Shown piece after piece: positions 12,014-21,004 of a stretch of DNA of 35,396 nucleotides. Source of the stretch: Euprymna scolopes (taxonomy: Eukaryota; Mollusca; Cephalopoda; Sepiida; Sepiolidae); contig CM044496.1 of NCBI GenBank assembly GCA_024364805.1, forward strand, positions 90,834,112 to 90,869,507, read 5' to 3'. The notes under the pieces are model-generated. The model ran no database searches. It saw only the letters and a list, made by a program, of their open reading frames with translations, and was not told the origin of the DNA. Position numbers and translations under genes: made by a program. Every line of letters begins with the position of its first letter. Positions within the stretch are counted from its first letter, which is position 1.

Positions 12014-12045
12014 TTACGACCAAGCAATGCCAGACGGCCTACTAG
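12014..12045 (+). mobile_element. Second degenerate Helitron-like 3' end
   Basis: CAAGCAATGCCAGA followed by CGGCCTACTAG and T repeats the pattern GCAATGC, spacer, CTAG|T seen 86 bp upstream at 11956-11959. The hairpin is badly eroded. It may be the end of an older Helitron into which the one ending at 11959 inserted. Confidence 0.35.
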
Positions 12046-13361
12046 TTTTCAATATATGAAAGAGTTAAAAAATGGACAGATAAGAATTAGCTCTGATTTT
12101 TTTGTTTGGGAAATTGGGAGGAAATTTATATTTATGTTTAAAAATAATAATTAAGAAAAACATTATTACAAAAATGTACATACATTATGTACATACATTA
12201 TGTCAGTATTCTATACTGTCCAAATAAAAAAAGAAAAATTGGTATTCCCAAATTTAGAAATAAATAAAAAAAATATACATTTTTGATATTGTAGTAATTA
12301 ATGTTAATAAGCAATAAAAAGAGTGCAATTAAATTTAAAGGAAATTTAATTTGCTGATCTATTTAAATTGTTAAATGTGAATAGCACAAAAATGTTTGAA
12401 GAGCGAATTCTGGAAAATGTATAGAAACAAATGTGTAAGAATAGGTGAAATCTGCTGTGCATGTATAAGTGTATTGTTTAGTTAATTATAAAAAGAAGAA
12501 TATGGAATGTGTATTATTTGCTTTACGGCAAGTAATTATTGAGAAAAGTATTAATTACACATATAAGCTAATGTAGAGAAATGGGAAAAGGTTATTACAA
12601 AAATGTCCATCTATATGTTTAGTAAAAAATTTGTTTTCTTAATATCATAAGCCTTTTTTCTGAAAGCAGTGAAATAGGAAATATATGTGAAATGGGTGGT
12701 AGGGCAAGTTGGTAGCAATGAAAGAGTGTTTTTGTTGGGTGATATTAACTTCTTGCTTTTTAATGAGTAAATTTCAGATCCATGTTTAGATTAGCAGATG
12801 CTTGTCAAATGTAATCTAGGTACAGAGTGAAAGAAAAGGATAAAGCATATCTTTCTTGCAAAACTCCCATGACAATGTTAAAGACCTCTATATCTAAATT
12901 AGATCAAACCATTTAGCAAAGATTGTTATACAGCATATGTGATCCTGCAAAAGTTAGTATAAGATAATACTGACTCTTGTGGGATTGCAGTGCTAACATG
13001 ATCTCTTCAAGTTTGTCATGATGGATGAATCATGAATGCAGTCTTTTCATCTTTTCACTAGGCTTTCCAAACTTATATACATTTAAATACAATTTAAAGA
13101 AATCTCACCAACCTTTGGATTTAAACAAATTAATTGTACCATCTGACAGAAAATCGAAGTATCTGAAGATTTGTAATTCATAGAAAATCAATCAGAATCG
13201 ATAATGACAAACCAGTTACACATGTATATCTAAAATCTGAGTGAAAATGATATCTGAAATGAACTTTTATTCTTTTGCTTCAATTAGTTTGTTAATCAAT
13301 GAAATTATTAGAAAAGCATTTTTTTACTAGATGTAAAATTTTGATTCTTTTATAACTTTTG
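12046..13361. other. Upstream non-coding DNA of the LRR gene, probably intron
   Basis: About 1.3 kb of A/T-rich sequence with no coding potential. A clear splice acceptor closes it at 13377, so it is most likely the last part of an intron in the 5' UTR of the receptor gene. The donor site and first exon cannot be identified from this sequence. A short tandem ACATACATTATGT repeat lies at 12178-12201. Confidence 0.55.
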
Positions 13362-13377
13362 TTTTCATTTCTACCAG
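13362..13377 (+). promoter_or_regulatory. 3' splice acceptor upstream of the LRR ORF
   Basis: The sequence TTTTCATTTCTACCAG, preceded by more pyrimidine-rich bases from about 13340, is a good animal splice acceptor with AG at 13376-13377. The ORF starts 16 bases later. The whole coding region therefore appears to lie in one exon, with a non-coding exon upstream, an arrangement common among LRR membrane receptors. Confidence 0.6.
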
Positions 13378-13393
13378 GGGTTTAATTGCTAGA

Positions 13394-16252
13394 ATGAAGA
13401 TATTCTTGGTTATGATGATGATGATGATGATGATGCTGATGATGATGATGGCAGTAATGGTGACAGCAGACAATCCCTCATCTTTCTGGTGCCCCAGTAT
13501 CTGTCACTGTGAAGATATCAACACAGCATGGTGCACAGAAATACCAAAGAATCTACCAAATTTCACTAATACTTTGAAAAAGCTGCATGTACATGATGCA
13601 AATTTAGGGCCTACATTTTCCTATGTGTTTGAGGAATACATGGAATTAGAAGTTCTAGATCTTTCTGGAAATAAAATCTACCTCCTAGAAGGACAAATTC
13701 TACACAAGTTGCACAAACTAAAAGTTTTGATTTTGCATGACAATCTTCTCTCAACATTAGCACCACATTTATTTCAGACCAATGTAGAATTAGAACACCT
13801 GGATCTGAGCAAAAACAAGTTTGCTGAGTTACCTGATCATACAATGAAATACTTAACAAAGTTAAAAACCTTTAATATTAGTTATAATATACTGAGCAGC
13901 CCAGCACTGACTCTCAGATTTCAACAGACCAAAGTATTACAAGTTTTAGACTATTCTAACAACCCTTTCCAAAACTTCCCAGAAGATACATTCCTTTATG
14001 CTCACCAATGGGACCATCAGTTTAGTCGGCATGTCAATTTATCAAAATGTAATATAAAACATTTTAATCCAAATGTTTTTGAAAAATTTCCTAAACTGGT
14101 TTCTTTGTCCTTGTCTCATAATCCATTGATTCACAGAAGAAATCTTTCTGCATTATTGACCAATCTCCAAATGGTGATGACATTAGAAAAACTTGACCTC
14201 TCATGGCTCAAACATAATAGAATTATTTCATTCTTTTCAAATTTGGAACATATTTCAATCCATGAGTTGGACTTGTCTGGCAACAATATAGGCGATATGG
14301 AAGAAAATGCGTTACAATATTTGTCAACCCTGAAAAAGTTTCATATTAGAAAAAACCGACTAACTACTCTTAATGGCTTGGGACGACTAAATAACTTGGA
14401 ATATCTTGATATTTCCTACAACAAACTGAAAGAACTAAAAAAAACACTAATACAAAACTTGCCAAAATTACAATACTTTATAGCACATCACAACAAACTG
14501 AACAGCATAACATTTAATGAACTCTCAGAATTTACAAACCTCAAGCATTTAGACATCAGTTACAACCATTTGGAAACATTAAATATGCCTTTACTCGCAC
14601 AGCTTGAAGTTTTTGATATTAAGCACAACAAGCTGAGATCTTTACTTTTCCCTGTAGGAATCATGCAATTAAAAAGCATTGATGCCAGCTACAACAGACT
14701 TGCATCCATGGTGCCATTTCAATTTTCTGGGATGCGACAAATCCAAAGAGTAAATTTCAGCAACAATCATATAACTATGATTCATGGGCAGACGTTTAGA
14801 GGTTTTACACCAAAAATTATAGACTTGTCTCAAAATAAAATGACTGAACTTGGACATTATGGATGGGAGAATGCAACAGAAATTTATTTCTCAAAGAACA
14901 AAATTCAGAATCTTGACATGCAATCATTCTATCAACTTTATAGCCTCGAATTTCTGGACCTGCATGATAACCGAATCGAAAAAATAGAACTTGGGACTTT
15001 TAGGCACTTGAAAAACCTTAGTATCCTTTTACTTTCCAAAAATAATTTTCATTCAAATACAGAGTTTAATGACATTTTTAGTTCTTTGTCTTCATTGCAA
15101 TACTTAGATTTGTCATCAAATTCTTTGACATCTCTTAGCAACATGAGCCTGAAAAGAAGTCCACGTTTAAAGACCCTTTTGCTTTCATCCAATAACTTAA
15201 CCAGCATTTCACCTGCTATGTTCCTTGATATGATTAATCTAAAAAAAATTGACTTGTCACATAACCCATATATCTGTGATTGCCATCTTGTTCCTCTCCG
15301 AGACTGGCTACAGAGTACGACAGTTCAACTTCTAAACAACACTGATGGTGCTTATAATTGTGCAAGTCCTGCATTTAGAAATGGACAGGCAATTTGGAAA
15401 TTTGAAGTAACAAAATTTGAGTGCCATAGAAATTTACTCTACTTGACGATATTTGGGTCAGTGACTTTGTTGGTGTTGGCGGTTATTGCTATACTGTGTT
15501 CTGCCAGATACATCCGAGAAAAGTGTAACCACGCTCACAAGGTACTGGCTGGTATTCCAGAATTTAAAATGCTAAATCATTCTAAAATGGATTTGGTTAA
15601 TTTAAAACACCAGATTAATCCGTTGTTGCAACCACCAACACAGCAGAATGAAAAACCAAAAAATATGTCCATCACGCAACCAAAACAGACTGGAAACACA
15701 ATAATAAATAAAGATGGTGAAAGAGAAAACATTTATGTGAATTGTTTAGAATTACAAAATCTGAAACGAGGCTTGAATACCAAACCAGCTCAACGTTCAA
15801 TGACTCCAGATCCATCACTTGAGCATTGCCTTATACCTAGTAATCATCAACGGCGTTTTAGCCTGCCAGAAAGTGTTTACTGGCAATCGCATTCCCATTC
15901 AAATGGAGGCCATAAGAATTACAAACCTAAAGAAAAAAGTGGAACAATGATAAAACAGTATAATAGCAATAGTACACCAGCTGATTATGGTAATTCTCTC
16001 TTGAATGGTAGAAACACTTCCATTGGGAATCCCTATCCAAGCCTTCTTCAATCAGAGAGACACTGGTTGCGATATGGAGAACCTGCATATGTTCACAAAC
16101 CAAATAAGAACTTCTCACACGATGGACAATATGTTCAGTATCTAAGACGGCAATGTCCTAGACACTATTTGAATGAAAGATGTCAGGCCTGGGTGCATAC
16201 AGGTTACATTACAGTGCCAAGCAAAAAGTCCCGTGTGGTACAATGGCTATAA
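13394..16252 (+). CDS. Leucine-rich-repeat single-pass membrane receptor
   Basis: A single open frame of 952 residues. Residues 1-25 form a hydrophobic signal peptide made largely of methionine. An LRR N-terminal cap follows (Cys33, 37, 39, 47). About 24 LRRs run from roughly 60 to 627 with the pattern LxxLDLSxNxI, then an LRR C-terminal cap from NPYICDCHLVPLRDWL (Cys628, Cys630) to Cys677. The transmembrane helix is at about 681-704 (LLYLTIFGSVTLLVLAVIAI). The ~247-residue cytoplasmic tail has no TIR or kinase domain; it is polar and carries tyrosines in YVNC (Tyr781), YVQY and TGYITV (Tyr938). Several NxS/T sequons are present in the ectodomain. The family includes Toll-like, chaoptin/connectin-like and other adhesion or recognition receptors; without TIR it is not a Toll receptor. 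The ligand is unknown. The start ATG has A at -3 and lies 16 bases after a splice acceptor, but several downstream ATGs in the signal peptide could also serve. Domain architecture is certain; function is not. Confidence 0.95.
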   Translation: MKIFLVMMMMMMMMLMMMMAVMVTADNPSSFWCPSICHCEDINTAWCTEIPKNLPNFTNTLKKLHVHDANLGPTFSYVFEEYMELEVLDLSGNKIYLLEGQILHKLHKLKVLILHDNLLSTLAPHLFQTNVELEHLDLSKNKFAELPDHTMKYLTKLKTFNISYNILSSPALTLRFQQTKVLQVLDYSNNPFQNFPEDTFLYAHQWDHQFSRHVNLSKCNIKHFNPNVFEKFPKLVSLSLSHNPLIHRRNLSALLTNLQMVMTLEKLDLSWLKHNRIISFFSNLEHISIHELDLSGNNIGDMEENALQYLSTLKKFHIRKNRLTTLNGLGRLNNLEYLDISYNKLKELKKTLIQNLPKLQYFIAHHNKLNSITFNELSEFTNLKHLDISYNHLETLNMPLLAQLEVFDIKHNKLRSLLFPVGIMQLKSIDASYNRLASMVPFQFSGMRQIQRVNFSNNHITMIHGQTFRGFTPKIIDLSQNKMTELGHYGWENATEIYFSKNKIQNLDMQSFYQLYSLEFLDLHDNRIEKIELGTFRHLKNLSILLLSKNNFHSNTEFNDIFSSLSSLQYLDLSSNSLTSLSNMSLKRSPRLKTLLLSSNNLTSISPAMFLDMINLKKIDLSHNPYICDCHLVPLRDWLQSTTVQLLNNTDGAYNCASPAFRNGQAIWKFEVTKFECHRNLLYLTIFGSVTLLVLAVIAILCSARYIREKCNHAHKVLAGIPEFKMLNHSKMDLVNLKHQINPLLQPPTQQNEKPKNMSITQPKQTGNTIINKDGERENIYVNCLELQNLKRGLNTKPAQRSMTPDPSLEHCLIPSNHQRRFSLPESVYWQSHSHSNGGHKNYKPKEKSGTMIKQYNSNSTPADYGNSLLNGRNTSIGNPYPSLLQSERHWLRYGEPAYVHKPNKNFSHDGQYVQYLRRQCPRHYLNERCQAWVHTGYITVPSKKSRVVQWL

Positions 16253-16282
16253 AAATACCTTTATTTAGATTAGTCAATTACA

Positions 16283-16842
16283 CAGGGTGTCCAAAAAGTC
16301 ACTGAAGAGTTTTAAACTTCAATAGATTCTTTATTTTTGATGATATTTTTCTGTAATTTTAACACAATATGACTAAGACATTGGGAAACTAAAAAGAAAA
16401 TTGCAAAATTCAAACAATCTTTATTTATGAAAAATAATGTCCTTTAAGTGTTGCCCACTTTCAGCTTCGTATATTTGTACTCTTTCCAAAACATTATTCA
16501 TGACAGATTGCAGAATCTCTGGATTGCGATTTAACTCCCTTATTTCATTCCTGATGTTTTCCTTCAATTCTTGCAGAGTTTGGAGTTTCAAAGTCTGCCA
16601 GCTCACAGAATGAAATAAAGGAGTTAAATTGCAATCCAGAGATTCTGCAATCTGTCATGAATAATATTTTGGAAAAAGCACAACTATGCAAAGCTGAAAA
16701 TGAGCAACATTTAAAAGACATTATTTTCTTTTTTAATTTCCCAATGTCTTAATCAGATTGTGTTAAAATTATAGAAAGATATAATCAAAAATAAACAATC
16801 TATTTAAGTTTAAAACTCTTCAGTAACTTTTTGGACACCCTA
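16283..16842. mobile_element. Fold-back Tc1/mariner-superfamily element in the 3' UTR region
   Basis: The two ends are inverted copies: AGGGTGTCCAAAAAGTCACT at 16284 onward and its complement ending at 16841, with similarity over roughly 240-290 bp of each half, meeting near 16580-16612. The left half on the minus strand encodes residues like the C-terminus of an IS630/Tc1/mariner-type transposase (16421-16606: LQELKENIRNEI, NRNPEILQSVMNN, HLKDIIFHK). The right half carries a more decayed inverted copy of the same end. TA lies to the right (16843-16844) and CA, perhaps a mutated TA, to the left. It thus looks like two transposon 3' ends joined head to head, mobilised as a non-autonomous element. 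It begins 30 bp after the receptor stop codon. Confidence 0.85.
16421..16606 (-). pseudogene. Transposase C-terminal fragment inside the fold-back element
   Basis: An open stretch of 61 codons with MSWQTLKLQTLQELKENIRN and ending HLKDIIFHK and a stop. This resembles the last ~60 residues of Tc1/mariner-superfamily transposases. No catalytic Asp region is present, so it cannot be active. The inverted half (about 16610-16735) carries a degenerate second copy of the same segment. Confidence 0.7.
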
Positions 16843-17334
16843 TAGTTTCATATTAGTTGGTATTTTCACTTAGAATTGGTTATTTCTGTTACTTACATGT
16901 GTTTTCATGGAGAAATGGTAAGTACCTTAGTCTCAACAATCATTGTTGAAAGTTTTTAATCTGATTGGATGACCACAATTGAAGCAAAACTTAATTTAAT
17001 AAATAGTTATTTCATACTTTTAATTCTTCATAAATATTAATCAGTCAAGTACTTTAAAATATTTAATTTTTAATTTACTAGCATGGCTTCAGATTACCTA
17101 CCATATTCTCTTTGTTTTACCATACAAATACTTATTAGTTACATACTTTTAAAAAATAAACACAAACACTGTAACATTTTATTTAATATCTTTATTGTAA
17201 TATTTTAAAAATAGCTTTTTGTTTACAGTAAAACTAATTGTCATTCAAATATTCTTTAAATAAATGTTCTTATAATATTGACACCAAATATTTCTCAATT
17301 AATATTTTTCCTTTCAGTCAGTAACATATTATTA
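16843..17334. other. AT-rich non-coding DNA, no gene seen
   Basis: About 490 bp of A/T-rich sequence between two transposon-derived elements. It may include the distal 3' UTR of the receptor gene, since AATAAA motifs occur, but nothing fixes its end. Confidence 0.6.
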
Positions 17335-17840
17335 CAAGTTAGAAAAGCATTTTATCCAAGGCATGAAAATTGTTAAACAAAATGTTTTTACTATAGGCTT
17401 TAAAAAAAAGGTACAAAATTCAATTTGAAATTTATTTATCTTCAAAGTGCACTTTTATAAATTTTACAAAGTAAGGTATAAAAATTTAATTTGAATTGAA
17501 TCAAAAAATTACCTTGGATTTATTTTATGTAATGTACATTCTGTTGCACTTTTAAAAAAAAAAAAATCATTGAAAATTTTATATCTATATCATTAATTGC
17601 TAGATGAAAGATAATGTTTTTAAATTGCAACAAAATGTACATTACATAAAATAAATCCAAGGTAATTTTTTGATTCAATTTAAATTAAATTTTTATACCT
17701 TACTTTGTAAAATTTATAAAAGTGCACTTTGAAAATAAATAAATTTCAAATTGAATCTTGTACCTTTATTTTTAAAGCTTATAGTAAAAACATTTTGTTT
17801 AACAATTTTCATGCCTTGGATGAAATGCTTTTCTAACTTG
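17335..17840. mobile_element. MITE with ~220-bp terminal inverted repeats
   Basis: CAAGTTAGAAAAGCATTTTA at 17335 is matched by its inverted copy ending at 17840. The arms are about 17335-17554 and 17612-17840 with high complementarity over their whole length (shared blocks include AATGTACATT, TTACCTTGGATTTATTTTAT and AAAGTGCACTTT). Only ~60 bp separate them. TA flanks both ends (17333-17334 and 17841-17842), as expected of a TA target duplication and so of a Tc1/mariner-type MITE. It has no coding capacity. A transcript through it would fold into a very long hairpin. Confidence 0.85.
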
Positions 17841-17877
17841 TATCTTATCTTTTTAAGATTATATTTTAAAACTCTCC

Positions 17878-18045
17878 TTCTATTTCAGTTTGTATTTCTC
17901 CTCACAACACCACTCATTTTTGCAACCCCCTCTTTGTATTATTAAAGATCTGAATATTCTCTCTGTTTCAGTTTGTATTTCTCCTCACACCACAACTCAT
18001 TTTTTGCAACCCCCTCTTTGTAATACAGGTCTGAATAATGAGAAA
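17878..18045. repeat. 83-bp tandem duplication
   Basis: Two direct copies with an 83-bp period: TTCAGTTTGTATTTCTCCTC starts at 17884 and again at 17967, and both continue through GCAACCCCCTCTTTGTA and a shared TCTGAATA. Each copy has a pyrimidine-rich TTTCAG resembling a splice acceptor. There is no convincing open frame. Confidence 0.85.
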
Positions 18046-21004
18046 ATCTGAATTTTTTTTAACAAAAACTTTAAAATAACTTTTATAGATTAAATTTTTT
18101 AAAACTTCTTTCAGAATAGAAAATCTTTAAAATTTAATAAGGAACATATTTCATATAGGTTTCATTAACAAATATTCAGTACATAACGAGAAAAATAGAG
18201 ATGAAAATTTCAAAAGGAGTGTATAACTGGTTACGGTCAATAGTAGTCCTCGCCAGCGAAAGTCTTTGTTATTGTTATTCTATTATTATTATTATTATTA
18301 TTTAAAACATTTTGTGTTCTGCTCTTTCGCGCAAAGATTAATAAGGTATATTTCTATATCTTTATAGCATTTTACGATATATTCACATATTTTCATTTTT
18401 ACAGATTTGAAATGTCTGTAAAAAAATTGAAAAACATGACTATTTATAGAACTTCATACTACCATTTTTATTCTTGTTTTATAATTTTCAATTTTCAAGT
18501 TATAAATGAAATAAAATAAATGTTTATGGATGCCAAGTGCAAATACAAACCCTACAATATTGTAAAATCCCATAATAGAAAATTAACACTATCATGGGAT
18601 GACTTGTAAAAATTTTACTAAAATAAAGTTGTCTTTCATCTTGGCATTGCTTTTTTTTCAGCTGCATACGTGGATAGAAGAAAAGAAAGTGACAAGCATA
18701 ACAAATATGAATAGGTATTATATCATCAGTCATATTTCTTCAATATTAAGTTTACATGGAATTAAAAAAATTTTACATTCATTTAAAAAAAATTATATTC
18801 ATTTGCATTAAAATTGAAAAAAAAAAAACATCCAAAATACTTGAATGTTCATTGGCAGATTTTGAATTTTATTGATCTCCATACTGCATAAATTGGATTT
18901 AAGATTATAATATAAAATGCAGTAAATGTAATAAAATGTTAAGTTTAATTAACATAAGTTCACAAAATATTATTTCAATTTTTTCATAAACAAGTGAACA
19001 TAGTCAACCAGGATTTTTTTTTTTATTAAAAATTAATTAAAATTAGACTAGTGCATACTTATTTTAAAAATGAAACTACTGCAAAGAGAAAAAGAAACAG
19101 AAAAAACTGTCCCCTGTTGTATTTCTTTTCTCTTGAAAGAAAGCGCTTTGATATTCATTTCTAAAAACAGAATTTGTGGAAATGATGCAATCTCCACATT
19201 ACCTAACCCCTCACATTCAGTGTCATACCTTATAAGAAAATATTGAAATGTATTCTCAGAAAATTAAATTGAACTGTTATATTTACAGTGTTATAGAAAA
19301 TGTAAGTTCATAAGTTAAATTATGCTAAAAATGAAAAACACTTCTGCTTGGCACTTTTTTAGGGCTTGTATTTTACGAGAATTTTTTTTGAAAACAAATT
19401 TTATGCTGAAAATGACCTTATACATTACACAGATGCACACATTATTTTTGATTCAGTAACAACTTTTAAAGTTTCAAAACACTGTTTTGAGAAACTTATT
19501 TCATTTTTGGTCCAGTTTGCTAAGGTAAATTGACCATCTATCTGGAAGGATGTCACCTCATATTATCTGGTAGAGCAATTTATGTCAATTATTTATATTG
19601 CAAACTAACTTCTACCCCTAATGCTAAGATTATAAAAAAATTGAAAAGATTACTTGTTTAATATTTATATTAAACAAGCAATCTTTTCAATTTTTTTATA
19701 ATCTTAACATTTTTGATGACTGGAAAACTTTATGATTTTGACAAGTTAGGATAATTCCGAATTCAGAAACTATGAATTACAAAATTGTGATTTAATCATA
19801 CAAATGATTTACAGTGAAACTCTTAATGCAATTCTAATTTTATGTAATAAATTAATAAGAAGTAGAACATACTAAAAAATATAATCACTGGGAAGTTGTA
19901 CTAATACTTTGCTATAATCCTAGTGGTTAACATATTTACAACAGGTGTTCTAGCATCATCTTTTCTGGAAATTTACCGTTTTTTTAATTTTTTAAAATAT
20001 ATCATGGATATTTGAACTGTGAAGGTAATTCTTTTGAGTCTCATTTTTCCAATGACATTGCAGTAACTAATCAGATGAACAAGAGACTTTGAACAGAATG
20101 GTTACATGCTACATATGGACACATGACCATGGTCACTTCTGTCTGAAATTATTTTCTCTTTATTTAATAATTGTTTAATTATATACTAATGGTTTTTTTC
20201 ATGTCATTTTCAAGGTGGAAATCTGATAATGATTTGAAGGCAAAACTATAAAAAGTACATTCATACTAAAATCCAAGATGAACGTTCAAAACTTTCTAGG
20301 AAAATCTTAAATAAAAACAAATACTTGAAAATATAAAATATAAAATGTGAAATGTTGTTTTTACACAAAAACAAGTCTCCATTTTTGAATACATAAACTT
20401 TTATGTCCCCCCCCCATTGATACATGTTTTGATATTATATTTAATTTTTTTTTTCATCAGTGGAAAAATTAGTAAAGTAATTTTTTGAAGTAATTTTAAT
20501 TTTTGTCCTGATCCAAAGTGCCACTTTTTGGAGAGCTGGATTCTCTGTGTCTGACTCTGGATGAGTGGGGTATAGGGGCGGACAAGTAAACAGGGAAATT
20601 CTATAGAAACTTGTTTCATTTTGTACAAAAAGAATGTTTAAAGTTCATCTTTTGTTCCAAAAAGTTGTTGGTATGCAATAAAAGAATTTAAAAATGTTTT
20701 CTATCTTTTAAAGTTTCTTTTTTTCAACCAGTTCACAAACATGGAAACTCAAAATCAAACAACTGACATGAACAACTTACACATAGATATGAACATGTTT
20801 TAATTCACTAATTCATTTATACCTAACTCCACACCAAGGTTTTCAAAATATTCAAAGTTTCTTCACATCTACTGTAAGAAGGGGACTGGATAAAAGCTCA
20901 ACAACATAAAATAAATGAATTAACAAAAAAAGATAGTTTTATATTTGACTTTTTTAATAATTTAATTATCAATTATCAGTATTTTTCTTAACAAAAATAT
21001 TTTC
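18046..21004. other. AT-rich intergenic region, no gene seen
   Basis: About 3 kb of A/T-rich sequence. It contains an ATT microsatellite near 18280-18302 and the hairpin at 19625-19706, listed separately. Open frames such as 18599-18811 and 20401-20628 (minus) are short and featureless. I recognise no protein or RNA gene. Confidence 0.65.
19625..19706. repeat. Long hairpin, 37-bp arms, 8-nt loop
   Basis: 19625-19661 and 19670-19706 are reverse complements over 37 bases with one mismatch, which would be a G:U pair in one RNA strand. The loop is ATATTTAT or its complement. The arm begins TAAGATTATAAAAAAATTGA. The near identity of the arms suggests a young structure or one kept up by gene conversion. 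It could be a tiny MITE; no target duplication is obvious. Confidence 0.85.

Noticed and set aside
13611-13859. Minus-strand open frame inside the LRR gene
   Set aside because: It is a shadow of the receptor reading frame; the sense frame has clear LRR domains.
15725-16252. A TIR or other signalling domain in the receptor tail
   Set aside because: No TIR, death-domain or kinase motifs are visible; the tail is polar and repeat-poor, so the gene is not called a Toll-like receptor.
18243-18360. Imperfect inverted match between GCGAAAGTCTTTG and CTTTCGCGCAAAG
   Set aside because: The complementarity is short and broken, within the range expected by chance.
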